The position numbers and the translations under genes were made by a program. Positions 8,444-19,353 of a stretch of 32,159 nt of DNA are shown one piece after another (position 1 is the first letter of the stretch; each line of letters starts with the position of its first letter). Source of the DNA: Silene noctiflora (lineage: Eukaryota > Streptophyta > Magnoliopsida > Caryophyllales > Caryophyllaceae); the NCBI GenBank assembly GCA_009801015.1, contig VHZZ01004640.1, positions 68,838 through 100,996 on the forward strand, given 5' to 3'. The notes beneath the pieces were generated by a model that saw nothing but the letters and a program-made list of their open reading frames with translations, was not told where the DNA came from and did not search any database.

Positions 8444-10845
8444 GGGGTTTGAAAGGGAATAAAGGCTATATGAATCAACTTCCTTGCTTGGACATGAGTC
8501 CAAAGTTAAAGAAGAAAAAAATCTGTATGACATTCAAAAACGTCATGTGTAAGCCTTAGAATTAAGGGTCCCCTACGTACTAAGGCTACCAAACCAGAAA
8601 TAGTTTTTGAACCATTTTCTTGTCTTAGCCTAAAATGTAGAGTCTGTGTTGTGTCCGATCCAAGGTGTATGTGTGTATTGTGTAGAAGAAACATGTTTTC
8701 TTACTACCTCCTCAGGTAATGCCTTTAAGAAAGGTATAATTGGTTTGGCAATGGTACCAAGTTTCATCGACATCACCTTAAAATCGAGTTATAAAAGTTT
8801 TCAAGGTTAATTAGCTATTGCCTTTATAGGCAAGGTGTTTAATAGTGACAATTTAGCAATTATTTATATTCTACTACTCGATCATTGTGTATCATTCAGT
8901 ATTTTTGTTCAATACTACTCCGTATGGAAAATCCTTAGAGGCAAAGTAATCCTTTCACGTGAAAAATGGCATCTGCAGATTTGATTCAAGAGACGGTGAA
9001 AAACAAGGGACAATGGTAAAGGAAACAGTTAAAAACAAATTAAAGGTTAAAAGAAACAATACTGCTTAAAAACAGTTAAAAGATTAATTGAGTGAAATGA
9101 AAGTTGCAGTAATGCCGTTGTGTACTGATTTGTTCACAAATCTCAACTATAGCTAACTGTGTGATGGACACACCACGCATGGATAATGGATTCATACCAT
9201 TTGAATAAAAAAAAATGTTTGCAAAACCGTGTTTGACACAAACTTCATATATGTGTAAAGGAACAACATTACATAAGAATTAATGAATGATAATTAACAT
9301 TAACAGTATTCTAATTTGATCACGAAATCTATATTTCAACCCAAAAATAAAGAAAAGAAAACAAACAGAAACAAGAATTTTTAAAAAAAGAAAAAAAAAA
9401 AGAAAAAAGAAAAGAAAAGAAAACCAACGAAATCTATGCTTTAACTTTCTTATGCACGGCAGAAATCTTATGGTACTTATTGGCCTTACGTAACAAACAT
9501 TGAGATTCAAGTTTGGTTCCTGATTAAAAAAGTTTGGTTTCGGTCTTCCGGATGATTATTAGATGACGCAAACGGGAAATACAAGTAAAAAATACTCGTA
9601 GAAAAAAGATAAAATAAAAAGTAAGCAACTTATGTGAGACGGTTTTGTCTCTCTTAAGACACGGCGACACGCATATCCGTCTTAAGACTAAAACGGATCA
9701 AATAACATCCACATGACTGGATAAGACAATTGCTTGATAGTTCTTAGGAGTTTTACTTTTGTCTTTTCCCTTCTATTTCACCCGGCTTAAGTTTAAAACT
9801 GAGAGGCTCATCGTAAACAAAACTTTGTGTATCATATGATCATTTCATAAAAAAATTACTGAACCGGCAAAGTATATCAGCTTTACGTTCAAAGAGTACA
9901 ATATAATCGAGTAAAGATGATAGTGTAGTCTCTTATTCGGTGAATATTAATCCACCCATTACGCGGAATTTGGGTTATCAGTACGGTTTTTAACCGTTTA
10001 AAATAATAACATAGAAACGTTCTCTCTCCGTCGTAGTTCTCATAGTTCATTATAAAAATGGTTGTGGAGTATTTAACACGTTGCCGTAAAAGTTCAAATG
10101 CGCACGAGATTTTCTTTAAGAGTATGGCTCGGAGCTAACCGTTCTCTATAGTTGACAAACTACGAGTACAGTTCTACACAAAAACCATTCTTGTAGTTTA
10201 CTACTAAAGTGCACGGTAAAATTTGAACTGTTCTTATTTACTTATACAGAGAACGATTCTTCTTCATTACGCCCATTCTAAAATATTCCTGTATTTTTTT
10301 TAAGAAAATGTTACTTACGAGAACAGTTCTTTATCACTTTTTTAGAACATCTTTGTATTAAACGATTCTAAATATTGTACATCATCAAAACAAAAACCAG
10401 CAATGCTCAAATCCAGTAGGCATCAAAATCAAAATCAAAATCAAAATCCAGCAGGCATCACCACATCAAAATCAGATCAGAACCATAATCATTATCAAAA
10501 ATAATCCAGCAAGAATCAATCAGATTATCTGGCAGCTTTGTGTGTATGAACTAGCATCATTATAATTATTCAATGGTACAATAACATGGGCTCAAGGCTC
10601 TGGCTTTAGATGCACAAAAACGAGTATTAGATGCATGAAAATTATCAGATACATGAAAATGAACACCAAGTGCATGAAAATTAATTAAATCTATTTCGCC
10701 TTGATTACTGACTTACCGTCAATAACATATAATTTTTCGACTATGAAATATGTTATCTAGGCATTAAATTCAATGCCGAATCCAAATATGTCGTTATTTT
10801 TAAAAATAAAATTTCTTAATTTGGAGTTCTCAAGGTTATCATCGA
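8444..10845. other. AT-rich spacer between the SEO promoter and the GPDH 3' end
   Basis: No protein family is recognisable on either strand. It holds: a purine-rich A/G tract (9380-9425); a hairpin with CTTAAGAC at 9653-9660 and its complement at 9679-9686; a short hairpin ACGGTT/AACCGT at 9983-9997; a cluster of GAACNNTTCT-like motifs (10014-10369); a short CAAAAT tandem run (10422-10448); and four degenerate copies of a roughly 20 bp unit with the core AGATGCATGAAAAT (10603-10682). The proximal 500 bp above 8443 is presumably the SEO promoter. Confidence 0.6.
10422..10448 (+). repeat. Short tandem repeat of CAAAAT
   Basis: Four to five consecutive copies of a 6 bp unit with related ATCAAAATC copies further on near 10474. 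A simple sequence repeat with no evident function. Confidence 0.75.
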
Positions 10846-10873
10846 GTTAGTGGTTCTCACATGAACCACTAAC
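10846..10873. other. 11 bp perfect hairpin just after the GPDH stop codon
   Basis: GTTAGTGGTTC (10846-10856) pairs perfectly with GAACCACTAAC (10863-10873), leaving a 6 nt loop. On the minus strand it lies about 33 nt downstream of the GPDH TGA, hence probably in the 3' UTR. Confidence 0.7.
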
Positions 10874-10905
10874 GTGAAGACGGTGATGACTCTCCTGACT
10901 GAATA

Positions 10906-13900
10906 TCATCGTAAATGTACTATTGCTGAAACCGGTTTGTCACCAATGCAAATATCATGGATTGTACTGAAAAGGGGGAATGAATCCAGCCATCTGTTGC
11001 TTCTCAAAACCTCATAAACTTCTTTCACAGTGAGGACACCCTTCAAAACCAGAATAAAGATATGGCTTTAGTCTACATAAAACACCTATTGAGTACTCCT
11101 GACTCCTGAGTTAGAAAAAAAAAAAACTCAGAATATTATTTGCCATGGAGACCTCTCAAAAGACGACTCAACTCCTAAGACATTAGTTCATTCCGATCAA
11201 CGTTTTCTCGTAACCACTTTTGATAAATTACCAGTGAAATCACAATCATTTCTCATGTCCTGTTTCATGGAACAGTAGATGCTAATTCCATAGTATTAAA
11301 TCTAGGTAATGGCAATGTATGACAGTCGCTTTGTTAAGGTTTTGAAGGATACAGAAATGAACAATAGTGGCTACATTTATGGCAAAAGTACCAAGGTAAG
11401 GCCGCCACCTCTGATTCGGAGATCAAGACAGAAATAATAATTATCCACGATTTTCACAGCTTCAATAAACAGGTTTTTATCACATTAACTAAACAACCGA
11501 ACATTCCAATTAACAAATCAGTGAGAGGGTAAAAAGAATTCGGAGGGTACCTGCAATTTTTGCCCCTGCAACATCTGAGCTTCCAACTCCTCAAAGGGCC
11601 TGAACATGAGTAGAAACACATCAACAATCATCGGGAACCCTCAACAAATAATTGTTACGTAAATTAAAAAATAATAATTACAAATAAATTATTACATTTT
11701 TCCTCCACCGGTTGCGAAGGCCTCTGCAACTTTCCTATTTCTTCCTCCAACTGTGGTATAAGAGATTTAATAAGTTGAACAATGCAAATAACTAACATAT
11801 TGACTAAATAAAGCATAGATTGGTTTCTTACAACAAGTAGCAATAAGATCAGCCACTCCACAACTCTCAAAGAATGTATCATCCCTAACTGACGGGTACA
11901 GTCGTCTAGAGAAAGCCCTCATTTCATTCAATCCAATCCTCATAATAGCAGCCTGAAATATAATTTACTCATGTTACTGCTGCAATTATTAATCATTTAA
12001 ATTTGTTCAAGGCGTCCGACGTATTTCTACACCATTTATTAGTCCTCCAATGGTTTAATGCGACGCAAGTTCTGTCGCTTAGAAAGATAAAAGACTAGTA
12101 GATTCCATTTTATGTAACAGATATTAAACATCATTGCTTCCCTTTTCATATTTCACTAAGATTGTCTCAGATATCAAATTGCACGGAGAACATTATATAC
12201 AGAGAAACCAACCTACTTTTGTGTTATTTCCCATATCCAATCCATCCACAAATCCTGTAAATAAAGCATGAAACCTCCTTATTGCATTGGAAAATTGTTA
12301 AAATTCTAAGTTCGAAAAGAATATTAGTAGCTGAAACCCAAACCTGCAGCAATAGCCACTACATTTTTTAGCGTACCACACAGTTCCACACCTTCAATGT
12401 CCTGGACCTGTTTTCAAACAAGTACCCTGTAAAAATTACCTACCCAGAGGCCAGAACAGTATATGTTTCCGCTACAGGTCTGATGTCTAAATTTACAGAC
12501 ACTTCTTGGATCGGTATTCTTGTATAGAATTGACTGAGTACTAATTTTTATGATGCACGTTCAACACAATTCATATTCCCCTAAACATCAAACCGTAGAC
12601 CTTTCTAGTAGACTCAATAATATATCTCTGGTAAATAATTTCACACATGCTCAGTGATCTCAATACTATACCCCTCAATAAGAGTTTCAGATTAAGTCAA
12701 CTGTGACAATGATTCCATTTACAAACCTCTCCTACAAGTCAACACCGGAAGTATTAACCAAGTGCCTCAACAGTTCCTACCCATTGTGGGGAAGGGGCTT
12801 TATCCTTGTTTTAAAAGCACGAAAAGGTTGCTTCGGAACGACCAATTATGAAAATTAAGTTGAGAGTCACATTATCTGAATATGTGTGAAATTGTGAGAA
12901 ATTGCGGAAAAGCATAAATATAGTACTCACAGCTGTGACGTTAAAATAAGGTGTAGAAAATAGCCGAGCCCACCTCTCTCCAACTTCTCTATTTTCTTTA
13001 TATCCTATTGTTGCTTCACTGAAGTTCTCCTTGGCAATCTATTAATAAGGCAGAGTGATTTTTAATACAAGCCCAAAATTTGAATCTCAGCTTAACTTTA
13101 GCTATAGAAACATGTTTGATTACCTCATCTGCTATATTTGCCCCCATTAACACACAACAACTACAGTTAAGGTGCTTAGATATTACAGACGAGATCATAC
13201 ATGGACCGTCCACTTTGACCTTCATGCCTTTGATCAAAGAAATGGCTTCCACATCTCCACATATCTTTCCCGCAAGCCTCTTACAAACATCTTCAACAAA
13301 CTGATGAGGAGTCACAAAAACCAACAAATTTGCATCTCTCACTGCACAAAAACTCACATACTTGAAGCAATCAATAAGTTTATGCCCAAAATTATTAGCT
13401 TTTAGTAGATTAGGAGGTGCGTACGCACTTAGTATACTTAGATCTGCCAAAACCCGACCCGACTTGACAAAACCGATCCGACTCACCCGATATCGAACCC
13501 GTCTGACACCGGAAAATACAAAAAATTATAACACATGAAACCGACCTGGTCCGATCCAACATAATCCGATTCTGAATAACATCCGATAACCGATATAACC
13601 CGAACCCGATAACACCGAAGCCGATAAAATTCGACAAGGAAAAGAACCCGACCCGAGTAAGACTCGACTAACTAAATACTGATACATACCTGAATAAGAC
13701 TATGTGTATAAGATTACAATTAACGTTAAATTTACAAATTAAGAATTTTTGTACTTTATTCCTTTATAGTTTGACATGTGAATGTTCTCTAAATATACGA
13801 GTCCGGAAGTGCTAACACTTTGGTCTATAAATTTAACCAAGTTTATCGTTCAATTTAATTGTGCGTATATAGTTAAACTTATACACCTAATACACGAAGT

Positions 13901-16900
13901 TTTGATTGTGCATGAAAAACTCTAAAATTGGCATTATTAATCTTGAACATGTGGTTGTGGGAAAAACCATAACTCAAAACCACCATGAAAGAAATAGAAA
14001 TGGAAAACATGGTCTACTTAACATTATATTTGACTACTTAACACGTTTTTTTTTTTTGTAAAAAAAAGGGTAATTAGAATAAAAACTATAAATATTCCTG
14101 TATTTTTACAAAAAAAATATTTTAAAATGAATTCTTTTAATATATATTTTATCAAATATAAATGAATTTGTTTTGCATTATAATTGTGTAAGACCGTCTT
14201 ACGCAAGACTAACTAGATAAGAAATTAATACACTTTTCATTTTTTAGCCTTATTTGGCAGCGCCTTTCATCTACTTTATTTGATTAGGTTTTAATCTTTG
14301 AGCAAAACTGAATTAAACTAAAATTAATGGAGCTTAGTTGAGCTGAGCTGAACTGAAATGAAATGGATGGAGCTGAAGTAAGGGTTAATTTGAGTATAGT
14401 TGAGCTGAAACGAGTTGAGGAGTTGAGTTGAGCTTACTCAAGCTAGCAAAAGGCATTAGACTGAAATAGAGCTTAGTTAAACTGAACTGAATTGTTGAAN
14501 TAAACTGAACTAAATTGAACTGACTGTAGTTGAAGTGAACTCTATAGCTGAATTAAGCCAGAAGCACGCTCTTAAAAGAGCTAAACTGAATTGAACTAAC
14601 TCTAGCTAAAGTGAACTGAATTGAACTCAATTAAGTAAAATTAATTTGAACTTAACTTAATTGAGCTAAATGGAACTAAACCGAATTCAATTAAAGTCAA
14701 GTGAGTTAAATCAAGTTGAACTTAAGTAAATTAAAAACTAGCATCAACTTAACTAAATTTAAGTTAACTTTGCTTGATTAACTTAGGCTAATTAAGCTTA
14801 AATTAACTTAATTTAAGTAAAATTTAACTTCAACCGACTTAACTAGCTTTATGCCTACATTTTCTTCTTCAACCTACCATTTAGCTAGTTTAAAAAACAT
14901 AACACTATTGTCTCCTTCTTCATCTTAATTTATCACTAATTAACTGTCCACATTCTAAATGTAGTAAGGAAATCAAATGAACTTCCCAAGTAAAATTTTG
15001 TTTAGGTCAATTTAAGTTCGGTCAATTATAGTTAGAGTCATTCGAATTTGGGTGAATTTAAGTTCTAGTGATTTCAAATTCTAGTCAAAATATATTTCTC
15101 ACACATCCTTTTATTATCTACCTATCTTCGATTTTCAACATTTTGGTTTACATTTTATCTTAAGTCTTATGTCCAAATAACTGGTAGTACAAAATTATAT
15201 AAATATTTATTTCTTTGTTATTTCACATTCAATATTATATAATCCAGATTTTTTGTTCATAAATTCATAATCAATGGTTATTAGTCTTGAATTGAAAATT
15301 TTAGATACAATATCATTATATATATTTTTCAGTAACTAGCTACATATGTATAAATATCGTAAAATATTACAGAATGACCTAAAAGGGGGACAAGTTCTGA
15401 CCCGTTATAACCCGATAGGATCTGGTATTAAATCCTTTCGACACGATATGAACTATTCACGATCGTTAGTCTAACTAACCCTACCGATAACAACCATCAC
15501 CCTACCAGGATTCCCCATGCCGACCCGATACTCGAAGTAAGTCATAACCTAAAATAATCCAACCGGAACCGATCTGACCCGCAATTTCATATGACTCGAA
15601 TCAATCCGACATCACGATAACCCGCACCCAAAACAACTAGACTCGAATCCGACTCGACCCACCCGATTGCCACCTCTAAGTATACACAAAACCTCGTTTT
15701 TAAGTATTTAACCACTAGGCCAAGCATTCTTCGGTTACTTGCTTGCATTTATTGAAAGGGCATGCAAAAAAAGATAGGAGTACCAGCATGATCAAGGTCT
15801 GGATCAGCAATGACGTTTTTTCCAAGCTCAACACCGGGTAGGTACTTGACATTTACCTATGAAAAAGATCAATATATGGCACCAAATAAAAAGGTATTAA
15901 GCAAATCCAATTTTCCAGGCAGTTTCCGGAAGTCACTGATAAATAACTAAACAAGCAATGAAAGATTTCCGAAACCATTACTTCCTCTAACCAATTATTA
16001 ACGTCTTTTCTTTTTTAGCTAATTGTGTTTAAACTTGCTTACTTTGAGATCGTTCTTTTGTCTACTATATTCGGTAATTATAATTTCTAAACCTCATATC
16101 TTTGTTCATATTGAAATTTCCACGTCTAAACATGGTGTCTTCTTCAACTGACTTTACACATAGTACAACCTGTGTCCCATTAGCATAGCTTTTTGACACA
16201 TCATCTACAACACAATCTTTTTTAAGATTAAAGATAATGTGCATGAATCAGACATGGCGAGACAGAAGATAGGACGCGGAAACGAGACGATGGATGCGCA
16301 CTCAATTTTCGTTCCCAATAATATAGCTAGTTCAAAATGGTTGTTGGGACTAGCATGCAGCAACTTTTTACTTGTATTATATAGCAGAGCACACCAAATA
16401 TTTGCACTGCAAATAGGTTTATGCAATAGAAAATGAATGAAAATTCCCCTACAACCATTTTCATCAAAGCATGGTTTTAGGCATTTCATCATCAAACCAA
16501 ACGGGTTTTGTGTGATGGTTAACTTGTTGGCCAGCCGTTTTCCTCTTCGTGAGAGGACCGGCAGTGAAGGGATTACTCACTGTTGTTGACGGTGGACACC
16601 CCTCATTCAACATGAAATTGAAAGACTAGTATAAAATCAACAATTCATAGTGGATGCTACCACACATTCGAACCCTAATTATTTCTTAAATTACAGTCTC
16701 ACATTGAAATGCAATGTCATTAACAATTTGAATCCTGGATTAAAAAGAGAAGTGATCTCAAGGCTAATGCTTACATTAGTTTGATTAATGGCGTCGGACA
16801 ATTTCTCCCCATTTGGCAAGGTTTCATCGTAAACCCACATCCTAACTTCATCTGAATTACACCATTAACAAGCAAATTAAACTAATGTTTTATCAGTAAA

Positions 16901-17071
16901 ACTGACAAATAGTAACAAAAGTAATGGACGGAAATTGATGAAATTACCATGAAAATTGTTGTGGTTGAGCGTGTTGGATGCAATAAGTTTGGCAGCAACA
17001 CTGCCCCAATTGCCACTACCAACAACTGCAACTTTATACTTTTTCACGCCTTCTGATTTTATGGATATCAT
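10906..17071 (-). CDS. GPDH: Glycerol-3-phosphate dehydrogenase (NAD+), 11 exons, 353 aa
   Basis: The enzyme interconverts dihydroxyacetone phosphate and sn-glycerol 3-phosphate with NAD(H), feeding glycerolipid synthesis and redox shuttling. Minus-strand exons: 17071-16948, 16851-16775, 15856-15784, 13341-13124, 13038-12931, 12407-12344, 12254-12217, 11952-11832, 11750-11696, 11599-11551, 11040-10906; total 1062 nt, all phases consistent, all GT-AG. The Rossmann motif GSGNWG is at residues 18-23. SLIKG with K129 and CGTLKNVV with K214 match the substrate and catalytic lysines of the GPD1 family, and GGRNRKV (R278, N279) is the phosphate-binding loop. VFVTPHQF, MGANIADE and MLQGQKLQ also fit. 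An in-frame TGA at 17081-17083 fixes the start, and no transit peptide precedes the Rossmann fold, so a cytosolic enzyme is likely. Length matches animal-type GPD1 (about 350 aa). Intron 3 (13342-15783) is swollen by a hAT-like insertion. The C-terminus (SAIVHLR) is short compared with some plant homologues. Confidence 0.93.
13439..15678. mobile_element. Non-autonomous hAT-like DNA transposon inside GPDH intron 3
   Basis: Left end TAGATCTGCCAA and right end (reversed) TAGAGGTGGCAA form terminal inverted repeats with three mismatches in 12; short ends of the TAGRGGTGGCAA kind are typical of plant hAT elements. They are flanked by AGTATACT (13431-13438) and AGTATACA (15679-15686), an 8 bp target duplication with one mismatch, the hAT size. 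Both subterminal zones (13445-13660 and 15395-15670) are rich in CCCGACCCGA-type motifs. The interior shows no transposase, only AT-rich sequence, a degenerate TGAAC/TGAGC repeat and one N (14500). Removing the element would leave an intron of about 194 bp, similar to its neighbours, which supports the boundaries. Confidence 0.72.
14320..14720. repeat. Degenerate TGAAC/TGAGC short tandem repeat
   Basis: About 400 bp made largely of GAACTGAA, TTGAGCTGAG and TTGAACTG words on a five-base rhythm, decayed and with an N at 14500. It lies inside the hAT-like element and contains no open frame. Confidence 0.65.
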
Positions 17072-17083
17072 TTTTAATAATCA

Positions 17084-17849
17084 ACAACGCCAAGCTTTGT
17101 TTTGGTTATAAAATGAAAAGGGGACTCGTTTTAATTGGGAAATGAGCGGAATATTTTGGACATAAAAATCATTCTGTTTTTCCAGTTTAAAATTTATAAC
17201 TTCAATTCAAAAAAATTCAAATCCTATATATTTTATAAGTTTAGTTTGGATGTAAAAAAAAAATCAGGTTAATTCATACTCATTTTTCTATAATTTCAGA
17301 TCTTAAAAATTCAATTCAGAAAAATTCAACTCTAATAATTCAGTTAATATCTTACTAGTTATGTTTAGAAAAGTTTATAAAAATTAAGTAGAAAGAATTA
17401 TACAACTAGCGGTAAAATAGCATTGTACAACATCTTCAATCTAACCGAGCTTATGTGTTTTTTTCTGAGCATTTTCAAGTTTAGAAGTTACATTTTAATT
17501 GTTTAACATCAATACTCAAATTTAATTGAATTTATATGTATTATTTTTAAGTTACATTATAACTTTTCTGAGTAAAATGTTCGAGTGAATAAGCTCAAAA
17601 ACTTTACATTAAAACCTATAAATGTTAAAACAAAACTTGAAACTTTGCATAAATTTCAGAAACAATACGTCAGTTATACTACAACTGATTGTGACAGTGA
17701 TGATGGTGGTAAGAACATGAAGGGATCTTGTGAGAGTGTAAAGGACGACGGAGAAGGTAAAAGGGAGTGTACGAGAGCCGGTAATAAGATTTTGCTGAAT
17801 GGTTAGCAAAAAGGAAGTTGACGCGAACTTCGGGGACAAAGTTCATTTT
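17084..17849. other. GPDH upstream region grading into the gypsy 3' internal region
   Basis: 17084-17580 is AT-rich upstream sequence of the minus-strand GPDH gene; a TATAA-like word lies at about 17106-17112, only 35 bp from the ATG, so it is a weak core promoter candidate. From roughly 17600 the sequence becomes richer in GA and leads without interruption into the polypurine tract of the LTR element, so it probably belongs to the spacer between integrase and 3' LTR. The small open frame at 17585-17806 resembles no family I recognise. Confidence 0.5.
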
Positions 17850-17862
17850 AAGGGGGGGAGAT
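17850..17862 (+). other. Polypurine tract of a gypsy element
   Basis: AAGGGGGGGAGAT directly precedes TGTAATACCC, the LTR start. This is the standard plus-strand priming site next to a 3' LTR and fixes the orientation and the LTR boundary. The preceding ACTTCGGGGACAAAGTTC is also typical of the 3' end of chromovirus-type elements. Confidence 0.85.
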
Positions 17863-18658
17863 TGTAATACCCGGTTTTATTGAGACTTCTAAAAGACGCT
17901 TCGAGAATAGTGAGTGAACCCTTGGGCTTAGTGAGAGGCTTAATCGTGAGTAAGGAGGTGAGTATTAGACCGAGTGTGAGCTTTAATGGAATGAATAGTG
18001 CACACTCGGCCGAGTATAGGCAATACTCGACCGAGTATGGGGCACCCGGTCGAGTGTACGGAGTACTCGATCAAGTGAGCTGCGTCAGCAGGAGTTATAA
18101 ATAAGACTCGGGATTATAATTTAACAAACAATTTCATTTCTTCTTCTCTCTCTAAAACCCTAAAACCTCTCTCATATCTCTTCAAACCTTCCTTAGCCAC
18201 CTTCTATGGAGTTTGGACATAGATTTGAAGACCTTGTACCCTCCCTCACCACTCTTTGCCGATCTTGTTTTGTAAGTAAAGATTTCACTTTTTGTATTTT
18301 ATCTTAATTAAACCCTAGTATGTGAGGGTTTTGTGGGTGTTGTTAATTAGGTAATTACAATTAGGAATTTGAGTTATTAAAGGGTAATAATAAAGGATTT
18401 CATTTATTAAAAGGTTATAGCTAGGATGTATTGTGATGGTATTTGTATACTAATGTAGGGTGTGATTTGATATAGGACGGATTCTAAGGTTTCGCGTGTT
18501 ATTTACGGAGTTGCTTCGAGATAGGGTTTCCCTACTCGGTTTAATAATATGAATGTTTGCATATGTCATTATTATGGTTAGTCTTATAATGATTGTGGTA
18601 AGTGCATCATGTCATGAGAATGGGTAATTGTGTCTTAGAGAATTGTGGTAATTGTTGG
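17863..18658 (+). mobile_element. 3' LTR of a Ty3/gypsy element, broken at its distal side
   Basis: Starts TGTAATACCCGG right after the polypurine tract. Four 12 bp palindromes (18004, 18025, 18044, 18065) stand upstream of TATAAATA (18096-18103), followed by a pyrimidine-rich leader with CCCTAAAACC. The block TAGGGTTTCCCTACTCGG (from about 18523) recurs in the solo LTR near 24480-24500, showing the same family. At about 18658 the sequence changes abruptly into an LTR fragment in reverse orientation. The matching internal domain (gag-pol) and 5' LTR are not in the window, so this is a truncated element. Confidence 0.8.
18096..18103 (+). promoter_or_regulatory. TATA box of the gypsy LTR
   Basis: TATAAATA lies 20 bp after the last of four palindromes in the LTR and ahead of the pyrimidine-rich stretch that would be the transcribed R-U5 part. 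It is the likely LTR core promoter. Confidence 0.7.
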
Positions 18659-19353
18659 TACTTAGAACAACCACGTTAAAATAAGAATATAAATTAAGTT
18701 CAAGGTGGCGGAAACACCTTGACACCGCGGTAGCTACTAAATAAAAACTGAGTACTCAAATGAAAATACAAGGTACATAGGGAATAAATACCCCTATAAC
18801 TGAAATAAAATGAAAGTCTAAAACATGGGTCCAAATAAAACTATTAGAGTGCGCTAACACAAAGGTACTCGCTAGCTCACTCGATGCAACCCCAGCAAAT
18901 AATAATAATCAACCATCAATTACCTTTCATTCATAAGAATGACAGCCACCGTCAGTTGGGAGTAACTCGGACGTCCTCCCAGCCATAATACATCATGATA
19001 AAGCAACCAAGTAATTAAGTTGGATCGATAATGAACAAATAACTTACCAATTAACATATTATACCATTAAAATTATAAGCTCATTCTATATTATTAACCA
19101 ATTCAGATTAAATGAATTAAACGACTCATTTAACAATCGGAAACTTATTAAACAAATATATTAAATCAGTTATCACTCGGTAAGGCGAAACGGCAAGGTA
19201 ACCCATCACTGTTGCCCTATCTCTAGGGTAGGACGACGATAAATATACGGTCTTAGTCTAAGTATGGTCACACTCTTGGGATAAACTTACCCCGATTCGA
19301 CAATCACCATGCCTATAAACATCCAGGATGATGATCCCTTAGACTTCATGAAG
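18659..19353 (-). mobile_element. Inverted gypsy LTR fragment (distal half)
   Basis: On the minus strand this carries the block conserved with the LTR at 1-1631: CTCGCTAGCTCACTC (18868-18882) and CTCCCAGCCATAATACAT (18976-18993, one mismatch), in plus-strand spelling, with similar spacing. No LTR start is seen; its upstream side meets the end of the copia 3' LTR near 19353 and its downstream side meets the plus-oriented LTR at 18658. It is either the inverted remainder of that LTR or part of a second copy. Confidence 0.6.

Noticed and set aside
9641-9690. MITE suggested by GTGAGACGG and CTTAAGAC hairpin, with a similar GTAAGACCGTCTTAC word at 14188-14202
   Set aside because: The two sites share only short words, and neither has matching ends with a target duplication, so I do not call an element.
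16239-16436. Open frames on both strands in this part of GPDH intron 2
   Set aside because: They lie wholly inside an intron defined by consistent phases, overlap each other on opposite strands and resemble no family.
16507-16680. Possible SINE in GPDH intron 2 (TTCGAACC-like box B near 16668)
   Set aside because: No box A at the proper 30-40 bp distance, no A or T tail, no flanking duplication.
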